A stretch of 6,248 nt of DNA from Nitrospirae bacterium RIFCSPLOW2_12_42_9 (GCA_001805205.1 MHER01000167.1:1-6248); one strand, 5' to 3'; counted from the stretch's first letter, positions 1 to 5,345 are shown. Translations and numbers: made by a program. Notes: generated from the sequence alone by a model not told the origin.

Positions 1-96
1 CCCCAATATGTTTGAGTATACTCTTTGATGTCTGGTAGTCTGTAATAAACGCAACAACCCGCATATTGCCCCCGCATTTTATACATTGGAGCGGGT
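1..96 (-). repeat. 96-bp terminal direct repeat, left copy (IS91-type transposase tail)
   Basis: These 96 bases are identical, base for base, to 6153-6248, and the identity runs exactly from the first base to the last base of the window. On the minus strand they encode part of an IS91-family transposase C-terminus, including a CIKCGGN zinc-knuckle-like motif followed by MRVVAFITD. The reading frame continues off the left edge. It is open on its 5' side back to the TAG at 104-106, which is the stop codon of the neighbouring nuclease-like gene, so no transposase N-terminus is attached here. The copy is therefore a 3' fragment, or the overlap of a circular contig; the sequence alone cannot separate these. 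Confidence 0.9.
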
Positions 97-103
97 TTAA
101 TTT

Positions 104-826
104 CTATATTTCAAAGGACCAGATCACCTGAAGCCCTTTATCTCTTGCATATTCCTCGACCTCAGGTTCTACAGAATATGTCACTACCAGAAGAAACCTG
201 TCCCTGGTTATTATCCCTTTATTTTCAAGACGGTCTACCAATTTCAGAAAATCGTCTATATGCTTCTTTGCAAGACGCGCCTTGGCCTCTCCGATTATAT
301 GCAATATCTTTTTGCCCTTTCTACCTGTTCCATAAATATTTATTTCATCATGTCTGCCGTTGTATTTCACAAACTTTCTAACCAGGGGAGAGTCTACCTC
401 TATCTCATATCTGCTTCTCAAAAGAGTAGGCAGGGACTTTATTGCCCTGTCCTCAAGCCCATAACCAACTGCATCGGAGAGACCTCCTACCATTATACGA
501 GTATCTTTAATCGCCATTGCAAGTTCCCTGACCTCTACCTCCGTCCTCCTCTGTGCCTCGGCAAGCTCCTCCACCACTGCCTCAAGCCTTGTCAGCCTCT
601 CCTCCGTCCTCCTCTGTGCCTCGGCAAGCTCCTCCACCCTCTGCTCTGTACGCTTCTGCGCCTCGGCAAGCTCCCTAATCACTTCTTTAAGTTCATTAAA
701 TTCTGTCTTTGTTACTGTATTCTTCAGCTCTTCATAAACTACCCCTATAACCTCGGCTATCTTTCTTGCCGCCGAAGCCTCCATTGTCTCCTTCAACTCA
801 TCGAATATTTTAAGTGTATTTATCAT
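104..826 (-). CDS. coiled-coil protein with PD-(D/E)XK nuclease-like C-terminal domain (DUF3782-like)
   Basis: The 240-residue product has two parts. Residues about 33-112 form a long charged coiled coil in which ELAEAQ recurs at 52-57, 66-71 and 87-92, spacings of 14 and 21 residues (two and three heptads). Residues about 113-240 look like a compact PD-(D/E)XK-fold domain: an acidic pair D160-E161 heads a beta strand (EINIYG), and 19-21 residues later comes I-I-G-E180-A-K182, the E-x-K signature, with E125 as a possible upstream acid. Proteins of this build are usually filed as DUF3782 or 'chordopoxvirus fusion protein-like'. Their substrate is unknown, so nuclease activity is inference. No Shine-Dalgarno precedes the ATG at 826, and a possible -10 (TACAAT, 841-836) would leave almost no leader. 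The internal ATG at 784 (Met15) has AAGGAG at 793-788 and is a credible alternative start. The gene is last in the minus-strand series, 277 bp after the fusion gene. Confidence 0.8.
   Translation of the reverse strand: MINTLKIFDELKETMEASAARKIAEVIGVVYEELKNTVTKTEFNELKEVIRELAEAQKRTEQRVEELAEAQRRTEERLTRLEAVVEELAEAQRRTEVEVRELAMAIKDTRIMVGGLSDAVGYGLEDRAIKSLPTLLRSRYEIEVDSPLVRKFVKYNGRHDEINIYGTGRKGKKILHIIGEAKARLAKKHIDDFLKLVDRLENKGIITRDRFLLVVTYSVEPEVEEYARDKGLQVIWSFEI
538..638 (-). repeat. two identical 38-bp repeats inside the coiled-coil coding region
   Basis: Positions 538-575 and 601-638 are identical over 38 bases, offset by 63 bp (21 codons, three heptads). A shorter third copy, 656-674, differs by one base from the matching part of the others and lies 42 bp (14 codons) further on. 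The repeats encode the [11 protein letters not shown] units of the coiled coil. Nucleotide identity, not just protein similarity, points to recent duplication by slippage or recombination, with length changes that preserve the heptad register. Confidence 0.85.
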
Positions 827-1103
827 GGCACAAATATTGTAACATAAAAATTAAAAATACAGCTAACTATTTAAAACTTCCTTCTGAAATCAAGGCAGGT
901 CTTATATGTTGTATATCTAAAAAAATATAAAGGGAGGTTATAATACTAAAGACTAAAAACACCTATGAGAAGAACTTCAGGTAATCAGAATATCCCTAAC
1001 CCATTACTCTAATCAAAACTATTCACACACTCTACAACATATGCCGTATCATTTTCGCTCTGAAGTGGTTCAACCGGCAAGCATCGTGATTTGTTTCATG
1101 GGA
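827..1103. other. intergenic region, no supported gene
   Basis: This AT-rich gap lies between the fusion gene (stop at 1104) and the nuclease-like gene (start at 826). No ORF with a ribosome binding site is visible, and no hairpin followed by a T-run was found after the fusion gene. A TACAAT box on the minus strand (841-836) could be a -10 element for the downstream gene, but no good -35 accompanies it. An isolated AGGGAGG at 931-937 on the plus strand is not followed by a start codon. Confidence 0.5.
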
Positions 1104-2714
1104 TTAGTTTTCCTCCTTTTTGATTATGAGATTACCGCCTTCTAAGCCGTATTCATTGCCGCAATAACCGCAGGTGGAACCTCCCTCATTAAATCTGAGT
1201 GTGACACCGCACTTGCAGGCCCATCCCTTCTGTTTTGCGGGGACGCCGGCTACGATGGCATAATCCGGGACATCTGTTTTAACAACAGCGCCGGCGCCTA
1301 TCACAGCATATCTTCCTATGGTGGTTCCGCATACGATCGTCGAATTTGCGCCTATGGTTGCGCCTCTTTTGACGAGGGTTGGCAGGAATTCGTGCTTTCT
1401 CTCTATAAAGGCCCTGGGGTTATACACATTAGTAAATACGCATGAAGGCCCGCAGAAGACTTCATCCTCTAATACTACACCTTTATACAGTGATACATTA
1501 TTCTGGACCTTACACTTATCGCCTATAGTTACATCCGGACCGATGACTACATTCTGACCGATAATGCAGTTCTTCCCTATCCTTGAGCCTTTCAGGATGT
1601 GTGAGAAGTGCCATATCTTTGTGTTTTCTCCTATTTCGCAGGGATCGTCTATGATGGCTGTTTCGTGGGCAGTGTACTTAGGATAGAGATCCTCGGTCCC
1701 CCTCACCCTGTCCCTCTCCCGCGAGGGGAGAGGGTAATTGGAGACTTTACTACCCAACAATGTATTCTCAGCCTCCTCCAGGACTTTTAATACCCTGAGG
1801 CCTTCTTCGCCGTCTGTCTTAGAGTTTTTCCGGCTGGTAACGCATTCTATGAAATGTCTGCACTCCTCCTTGAGGGGCTCTGCCGTATCTACCTGTACAG
1901 GTTCTATCTCTGCCTTCTGTGCCACAGGGACCCTGTTTACCCACTCAACCTTATGGGGATAGAGGAATAATTTTTCCTTTGTCATGTCATCAAAGACTGC
2001 CATCTTCTTTCCGCCTACAACCACGAGCTTCTGTTCTTTGAATGGATGGAGCCAGCTTACAAAGATATGGGCCTTGACCTTGCTCGGAAAATCGAGTGTT
2101 GTCAATGTGGTATCATATAAATCCCTTTGAAGATAATCGCCGCCGAAGGCTGTAACTTTTGTAGGAGATTCTCCGAGTAGCATAAGGATAAGTGATATAT
2201 CATGGGGTGCAAAGCTCCAGAGGATGTTCTCCTCTGTTCTCAACTTCCCGATGTTCAGTCTGTTGGAATATATATATTGAATCTTTCCCAGCTCACCATG
2301 GTCTATCATCTCCTTCAGTTTGATGGCTGCCGGATGGTATTGGAGGATGTGACCGACCATAAGGACCCTTTCCAACTTCCTGGCTATTTTAACAAGCTCA
2401 TCCCCTTCTTTTACTGTTAGTGCCAGAGGTTTTTCAACAAAGACATCCTTCCCTTTCTGCAAGGCAGCTTTCACAAGCTCATAATGGGTTGAGGCTGGTG
2501 TGGCTATTGCGAGGGCCTTAATGTCCTCATCTTTTAAGACCTCGTTAAAGGATGTTGTTGTATTAATACCGGGATAATCCTTCATCATCTGCTTTAGCCT
2601 GTTCGTATCTGTGTCGCAGACGGTTTGAAGTACCTGTAGTTCGTAGAAATTTCTGACGAGGTTCTTTCCCCAGTATCCGGAGCCTATGACTGCGATTTTG
2701 ATATCTTCTTTCAT
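1104..2714 (-). CDS. fusion of WbpB/WlbA-type UDP-sugar 3-dehydrogenase and WbpD/WlbB-type N-acetyltransferase
   Basis: The 536-residue protein carries two cytoplasmic enzymes of the UDP-2,3-diacetamido-uronic acid route. Residues 1-~325 are a Gfo/Idh/MocA oxidoreductase: NAD(P)-binding GSGYWG at 11-16, the E94-K95-P96 motif with the catalytic lysine, and APHDIS at 169-174. WbpB/WlbA proteins are about this length and oxidise C3 of UDP-GlcNAcA. Residues ~345-497 are a left-handed beta-helix acyltransferase with hexapeptide repeats (IGENTKI, IGQNVVIGPDVTIG, IGAGAVV), starting YTAHETAIIDDP as WbpD/WlbB does; it acetylates the 3-amino group. The tail has a zinc-ribbon-like C500-x-C502 ... C515-x2-C518. 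The linker, residues 325-340, is encoded by a palindromic repeat also found in the preceding intergenic gap. The start is supported by GAGGGGG 5 nt upstream. The gene follows the UDP-GlcNAc dehydrogenase by 45 bp and is probably co-transcribed with it. The exact substrate is inferred from family and context. Confidence 0.9.
   Translation of the reverse strand: MKEDIKIAVIGSGYWGKNLVRNFYELQVLQTVCDTDTNRLKQMMKDYPGINTTTSFNEVLKDEDIKALAIATPASTHYELVKAALQKGKDVFVEKPLALTVKEGDELVKIARKLERVLMVGHILQYHPAAIKLKEMIDHGELGKIQYIYSNRLNIGKLRTEENILWSFAPHDISLILMLLGESPTKVTAFGGDYLQRDLYDTTLTTLDFPSKVKAHIFVSWLHPFKEQKLVVVGGKKMAVFDDMTKEKLFLYPHKVEWVNRVPVAQKAEIEPVQVDTAEPLKEECRHFIECVTSRKNSKTDGEEGLRVLKVLEEAENTLLGSKVSNYPLPSRERDRVRGTEDLYPKYTAHETAIIDDPCEIGENTKIWHFSHILKGSRIGKNCIIGQNVVIGPDVTIGDKCKVQNNVSLYKGVVLEDEVFCGPSCVFTNVYNPRAFIERKHEFLPTLVKRGATIGANSTIVCGTTIGRYAVIGAGAVVKTDVPDYAIVAGVPAKQKGWACKCGVTLRFNEGGSTCGYCGNEYGLEGGNLIIKKEEN
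1697..1739. repeat. 43-bp palindromic repeat R1, in frame within the fusion gene
   Basis: R1 aligns without gaps to R2 (2719-2761), matching at 39 of 43 bases. Its core is a perfect 9-bp inverted repeat, CCCTCTCCC (1712-1720) and GGGAGAGGG (1726-1734), around a 5-base loop. Read on the minus strand it is open and encodes NYPLPSRERDRVRG, a peptide typical of dispersed repeats of this class that lie inside genes. It falls exactly between the dehydrogenase and acetyltransferase domains. On the plus strand it reads PHPVPLPRGER, an equally familiar repeat-derived peptide, which explains the spurious plus-strand ORF at 1608-1790. Confidence 0.88.
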
Positions 2715-2718
2715 ATGA

Positions 2719-2761
2719 TCCCCCTCACCCTATCCCTCTCCCGCAAGGGAAGAAGGTAATT
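2719..2761. repeat. 43-bp palindromic repeat R2, filling the intergenic gap and supplying the RBS
   Basis: R2 is the second copy of the repeat. It runs from the last two transcribed bases of the dehydrogenase stop codon (2760-2762) to 4 nt before the fusion gene's ATG (2714), and so makes up almost the whole 45-bp gap. In minus-strand RNA its hairpin (2752-2730) keeps nine pairs, two of them G-U wobbles. The three arm and loop differences from R1 are all C-to-T on this strand, and the two that fall in the stem leave it paired. On the plus strand the same changes would give A-C mismatches. Confidence 0.85.
2720..2726 (-). promoter_or_regulatory. ribosome binding site of the fusion gene, donated by repeat R2
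   Basis: GAGGGGG on the minus strand lies 5 nt before the ATG at 2714. It is part of the conserved repeat rather than unique leader sequence, so translation of the fusion gene appears to depend on the repeat. The R2 hairpin lies just upstream of it in the mRNA. Confidence 0.6.
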
Positions 2762-4073
2762 AAGCCTTTCTGATTTTATCACTCTGGATATCTTTAGCTG
2801 CATTGCGTGTATCTACTACCAGTTTTGCATGATCGACTATCCATTTGTAGTCGTAGCTCGTATGGTTTGTGGCTATAACAACACAGTCGTATTTGCCAAG
2901 CGTCTCTTCTGATAATTCTACAGATTCCATTTCAAGCTTATGTTTCCTCATCTCCGGGAGTTTAGGTACATAGGGGTCGTTATAATCTACCAATGCCCCT
3001 TTCTGCATCAATAATTCTATGACGTGAAGGGATGGGGACTCCCTCATGTCATCAACATCTTTTTTATAGGCGGCTCCAAGGACGAGTATTTTAGAACCCC
3101 TGATGGCCTTTCCATGCTCGTTCAGGGCATCCATAATCTTCTGGACCACATAGTATGGCATGAAGGTGTTTATCTCTCCGGCCAGCTCGATAAACCTGGT
3201 CTGGAAATCATACTCCCTCGCCTTCCATGTGAGATAAAATGGGTCAATGGGGATACAGTGGCCTCCGAGGCCTGGACCCGGATAGAAGGGCTGAAAACCA
3301 AAGGGCTTTGTCTTTGCCGCCTCTATCACCTCCCATACGTCTATCCCCATCCGGTCAAAGAGCATCTTCAGTTCATTGACCATGGCAATATTTATGCTCC
3401 TGTAGATATTCTCGAGGAGTTTTGTGGCCTCCGCAGCCCTTGTGGATGATACCGGAACCACCTTTTCTATAATCTTTGAATACAGTGCAGTTCCTGCATT
3501 AAGACACCCCTGTGTCACTCCACCAACCACTTTCGGTATAGTCCTGGTGTGAAACTGCGGATTAGCCGGATCTTCTCTCTCCGGAGAAAATACGAGAAAG
3601 AAATCCTCACCCACTTTAAGACCCTTTTTCTGAAACAGCGGGAGCAGAATCTCCTCAGTGGTACCAGGATAGGTTGTGGATTCTAAGGATATAAGATGCC
3701 CCTTTCTTAACCACTTTGCTATCTCCTGCGTTGTCCCTTCTACGTATCGCATATCAGGTTCCCGTTTATCGGTAAGGGGGGTGGGAACGCAGATAATAAT
3801 AGCATCTGCATTTTTTAATTGTGACATGTCCAGTGTAGCATGGAAGATGCCGCCGGTTGAGAACCTGGATATGGCCTCTGATGGGATATGCTTTATATAG
3901 GACCTCCCCTGATTAAGGTTTTCTATCTTCCGGGGGTCTACATCAAAACCTATGACTTTAAATCCCTCTTCACAGAATCTCAGGACGAGAGGCAGGCCTA
4001 CGTAGCCAAGACCTATGATGCCAATCCTTGCAGAACGGTTTTCTATCTTAGAGATAAGTTCTTTATAAATCAT
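2760..4073 (-). CDS. wbpA: UDP-N-acetyl-D-glucosamine 6-dehydrogenase (WbpA type)
   Basis: The 437-residue protein belongs to the UDP-glucose/GDP-mannose dehydrogenase family and would oxidise UDP-GlcNAc to UDP-GlcNAcA in the cytoplasm using two NAD+. The order of motifs is complete: Rossmann G21-L-G23-Y-V-G26; D44 at the end of the second strand, which fits NAD binding; CVPTPL at 95-100; ESTTYPGTT at 131-139; EATKLLEN at 215-222 with the catalytic lysine K218; and [15 protein letters not shown] at 266-280 with the nucleophile Cys273. The C-terminal UDP-binding domain starts near 325 and includes [16 protein letters not shown]. Length and sequence fit WbpA more than UDP-glucose dehydrogenase (Ugd), and the downstream WbpB/WbpD fusion supports GlcNAc as the substrate; UDP-GalNAc oxidation is possible. 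The start is supported by AAAGGAGG 6 nt upstream. It is the first enzyme gene after the regulator, 119 bp away on the same strand. Confidence 0.93.
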   Translation of the reverse strand: MIYKELISKIENRSARIGIIGLGYVGLPLVLRFCEEGFKVIGFDVDPRKIENLNQGRSYIKHIPSEAISRFSTGGIFHATLDMSQLKNADAIIICVPTPLTDKREPDMRYVEGTTQEIAKWLRKGHLISLESTTYPGTTEEILLPLFQKKGLKVGEDFFLVFSPEREDPANPQFHTRTIPKVVGGVTQGCLNAGTALYSKIIEKVVPVSSTRAAEATKLLENIYRSINIAMVNELKMLFDRMGIDVWEVIEAAKTKPFGFQPFYPGPGLGGHCIPIDPFYLTWKAREYDFQTRFIELAGEINTFMPYYVVQKIMDALNEHGKAIRGSKILVLGAAYKKDVDDMRESPSLHVIELLMQKGALVDYNDPYVPKLPEMRKHKLEMESVELSEETLGKYDCVVIATNHTSYDYKWIVDHAKLVVDTRNAAKDIQSDKIRKA

Positions 4074-4079
4074 ATTTAA

Positions 4080-4087
4080 CCTCCTTT
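4080..4087 (-). promoter_or_regulatory. strong Shine-Dalgarno of the UDP-GlcNAc dehydrogenase gene
   Basis: AAAGGAGG on the minus strand lies 6 nt before the ATG at 4073. It fixes the start of that gene and contrasts with the repeat-derived site used by the next gene. Confidence 0.85.
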
Positions 4088-4098
4088 ATCACCCGGGC

Positions 4099-4130
4099 AG
4101 GCTGCCGCCATACTGTTATGCCGACAGCCT
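4099..4130 (-). promoter_or_regulatory. 12-bp hairpin in the 5' leader of the dehydrogenase gene
   Basis: AGGCTGTCGGCA and TGGCGGCAGCCT (minus strand) form a stem with ten Watson-Crick pairs, one G-T pair and one mismatch around an 8-base loop. It ends 11 nt before the Shine-Dalgarno. No T-run follows on either strand, so it is not an ordinary intrinsic terminator. It could be a leader regulatory structure, an mRNA processing or stability element, or a degenerate REP-like repeat. Confidence 0.5.
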
Positions 4131-4137
4131 TCCACTT

Positions 4138-4171
4138 AATGTCATATATTTATCAGTCTCGCAATGACATT
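4138..4171. repeat. 8-bp inverted repeat with a GTCATTGCGAG half-element
   Basis: AATGTCAT (4138-4145) and ATGACATT (4164-4171) are perfect inverted repeats around 18 bases. The right part contains ATGTCATTGCGAG on the minus strand (4170-4158), a 13-base match to the repeat at 5218-5247. It probably represents a degenerate dispersed repeat in the spacer between regulator and dehydrogenase genes. Confidence 0.4.
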
Positions 4172-4192
4172 GCCATGTTCATTTGAATGTCT

Positions 4193-4831
4193 TTACTTTA
4201 ATGAACAAAGCCTCTCTCTTTTTACACCATACTGCTCCAGGTGTCCAGAAACCTTTTCAATGGGATCTTCACTTGTTATCAATAGCTTGTCAAACGACAG
4301 CACCTGAAGTGCCTCAACAGGTTGAATCCTGTAACCGAGGAATCTTTTCCCTGCTCCTGTATCGTCTACAATAGCCACAAGGTCTAAAGAACTATTTTGT
4401 AATGCAAGCAATGATATTTCAGCAATTACAGTAGCCTTATAAAGAACTATAGATTTAACACCCTCTCTTTCGAGTTCAGCAAAAAAATTCCCTATCCTCT
4501 CTCTGGCATCAGAAAAGACCTGGTAAGACTTTATGATATAACGGTAAGTCAATAAACTCTTTTCAGCAATTCCAACAGGAGTTAATAAATAATATAGACG
4601 CCTTTTCCCGGCATGACCGATCTGGATATAACCCTGCTGGGCCAGACGTTTGAGATAGCTGTTAACCATCCCAAGGCCTATACCCAGCTTCTTACTGAGA
4701 TCACGCTGTGTAACAGGTCTTCCTTCTGCTACCTCTTCGAGGATCTGAAGGATTCGAAAGGAGTCTGCATCTTTATTGCCCTGTCCGGAATCAATAGTGT
4801 GGGTTTCTTTATTAAGCCTTCTACTTTTCAT
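4193..4831 (-). CDS. winged-helix (MarR-like, EPS-associated) transcriptional regulator with degenerate Rossmann-like C-terminus
   Basis: The product (212 residues from 4831) has a winged-helix DNA-binding domain at about 23-91. VTQRDLSKKLG leads into the recognition region GMVNSYLKRLAQQGYI, and LYYLLTPVGIAEK forms the wing and following helix, as in EPS-associated MarR-type regulators. After a helix containing YRYIIKSYQVFSDARERI comes an alpha/beta region (about 125-212) resembling the N-terminal Rossmann-like domain of PglD-type sugar acetyltransferases and CoA-binding proteins (AEISLLALQ, LVAIVDD, GKRFLGY). The usual glycine-rich loop is replaced by LYKATVIAE. It probably regulates the downstream sugar genes; sensing a nucleotide sugar is inference. 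An in-frame ATG at 4882 would add 17 residues, but neither start has a clear Shine-Dalgarno. I prefer 4831 because the extra codons overlap a palindrome and a plausible promoter. Confidence 0.8.
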   Translation of the reverse strand: MKSRRLNKETHTIDSGQGNKDADSFRILQILEEVAEGRPVTQRDLSKKLGIGLGMVNSYLKRLAQQGYIQIGHAGKRRLYYLLTPVGIAEKSLLTYRYIIKSYQVFSDARERIGNFFAELEREGVKSIVLYKATVIAEISLLALQNSSLDLVAIVDDTGAGKRFLGYRIQPVEALQVLSFDKLLITSEDPIEKVSGHLEQYGVKRERLCSLK

Positions 4832-4846
4832 TCTATTTACAAATGG

Positions 4847-4865
4847 ATGTTCTATACAAGAACAT
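4847..4865. promoter_or_regulatory. operator-like palindrome O1 (ATGTTCT-N5-AGAACAT) at the regulator start
   Basis: Seven-base arms ATGTTCT (4847-4853) and AGAACAT (4859-4865) are perfect inverted repeats around a 5-base spacer. The site lies 15 bp upstream of the preferred regulator start (4831) and would overlap the transcription start predicted from the promoter at 4870-4899. The same 7-5-7 arrangement occurs again at 5011-5029. Autorepression by the adjacent winged-helix protein is the simplest inference. Confidence 0.6.
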
Positions 4866-4869
4866 AGCA

Positions 4870-4899
4870 AAATTAATGCCATTTAGTATGAAAGATCAA
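4870..4899 (-). promoter_or_regulatory. putative promoter of the regulator and sugar operon
   Basis: On the minus strand TTGATC (4899-4894) and TAATTT (4875-4870) are separated by 18 bases and resemble sigma-70 -35 and -10 boxes. Transcription would begin near 4862, inside palindrome O1 and downstream of the alternative ATG at 4882. The match is moderate in an AT-rich region, so it may be fortuitous. Confidence 0.3.
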
Positions 4900-4910
4900 T
4901 ATTATCTTAT

Positions 4911-4932
4911 TATTCACTTGGTTATGTGAATA
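4911..4932. repeat. inverted repeat TATTCAC-N8-GTGAATA
   Basis: Perfect 7-base arms (4911-4917 and 4926-4932) flank 8 bases, and the site is followed at once by the 8-bp palindrome AGTTAACT (4932-4939). It lies just upstream of the putative -35 of the regulator promoter and differs in sequence from O1 and O2. It could be a site for a second regulator. Confidence 0.4.
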
Positions 4933-5007
4933 GTTAACTTAGCCATAAAAAGCAGGATTAAAACTGACATGTAGAGATATTACCCATTTTTTTGTATAAA
5001 GTAAATT

Positions 5008-5032
5008 AGAATGTTCTTAATAAGAACATTCT
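5008..5032. promoter_or_regulatory. operator-like palindrome O2, perfect 12-bp arms
   Basis: AGAATGTTCTTA (5008-5019) and TAAGAACATTCT (5021-5032) are perfect inverted repeats around one central base. Inside them is the same ATGTTCT-N5-AGAACAT found at O1, with the two centres 164 bp apart. No T-run follows on either strand, so it is not an intrinsic terminator. It is a strong candidate binding site for the adjacent winged-helix regulator. Confidence 0.65.
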
Positions 5033-5217
5033 ATTGCTTTCTAATATAAGGATTTAATTGCTATAAATCAATAAGTTATAGAATCTTGAGTGTATTAATT
5101 AAGGCTTGCATCATAATAAATAATACCCTGGAGACACACATGTGTAACAATTACCCACTCAAATAATAAAGTTAGAAATCGAGTCAGTTGGTCAGCAATT
5201 CTCGGTGAATATTTTAT

Positions 5218-5247
5218 GAGATTGCTTCGCTTCGCTCGCAATGACAT
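5218..5247. repeat. dispersed palindromic repeat of the GTCATTGCGAG...GAAGCAATCTC type
   Basis: On the minus strand this reads ATGTCATTGCGAGCGAAGC followed by GAAGCAATCTC. ATTGC and GCAAT pair at the ends around a GCGAAGCGAAG interior. Short repeats of this type are scattered between genes in many bacteria. Thirteen bases (5235-5247) recur at 4158-4170. Confidence 0.6.
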
Positions 5248-5331
5248 GTAAAGTTACTTATTGCTGTTACTATAGTTAAAGGACTTCACATGTCAGATTT
5301 TTAATGGTAAGATACAGTGTTTATAAAAAAG

Positions 5332-5338
5332 AAAGGAG
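5332..5338 (+). promoter_or_regulatory. Shine-Dalgarno that decides the TPR gene start
   Basis: AAAGGAG lies 7 nt before the ATG at 5346. The upstream in-frame ATG at 5304 has no such site and would place 14 polar residues before the membrane segment, so 5346 is preferred. Confidence 0.8.
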
Positions 5339-5345
5339 TACGTTA

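Larger units (their letters stand above)
4832..5345. other. divergent intergenic region with several palindromes
   Basis: No protein-coding gene is supported between the regulator and the TPR gene. The region is AT-rich and holds operator-like palindromes (4847-4865, 5008-5032), an inverted repeat TATTCAC-N8-GTGAATA (4911-4932), the 10-bp palindrome ACACATGTGT (5136-5145), four copies of ACATGT, and a GTCATTGCGAG-type dispersed repeat (5218-5247). An 8-codon frame with GGAG upstream (5140-5166) is too short to call. Confidence 0.6.

Noticed and set aside
260..847. Plus-strand ORF of 195 codons with [11 protein letters not shown] repeats
   Set aside because: It is the antisense of the coiled-coil repeats in the minus-strand nuclease-like gene. 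Its repetitiveness comes from those DNA repeats.
1020..1095. Possible tRNA-like GGTTCAA segment in the gap after the fusion gene
   Set aside because: The T-loop-like GGTTCAACC is isolated, and no acceptor, D or anticodon stems can be built around it.
1608..1790. Plus-strand ORF of 60 codons containing PHPVPLPRGER
   Set aside because: It lies opposite the well-supported fusion gene, and its distinctive peptide is simply the plus-strand reading of palindromic repeat R1.
1697..2761. R1 and R2, or the 38-bp repeats at 538-638, as a CRISPR array
   Set aside because: The repeats are too few, spacing is irregular, and they lie within coding sequence or a single gap. No cas genes are present.
3024..3449. 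Plus-strand ORF of 141 codons
   Set aside because: It is antisense to the conserved core of the UDP-GlcNAc dehydrogenase, including the catalytic cysteine region, and has no recognisable domain or ribosome binding site.
4847..5032. Palindromes as LexA/SOS boxes
   Set aside because: The half-sites are arranged GTTC...GAAC, the reverse of the GAAC-N4-GTTC box, and they do not match CTGT-N8-ACAG. No SOS gene is nearby.
5140..5166. Eight-codon ORF (MCNNYPLK) with GGAG 6 nt upstream
   Set aside because: It is too short to distinguish from chance in an AT-rich intergenic region, and the start codon lies inside the palindrome ACACATGTGT.
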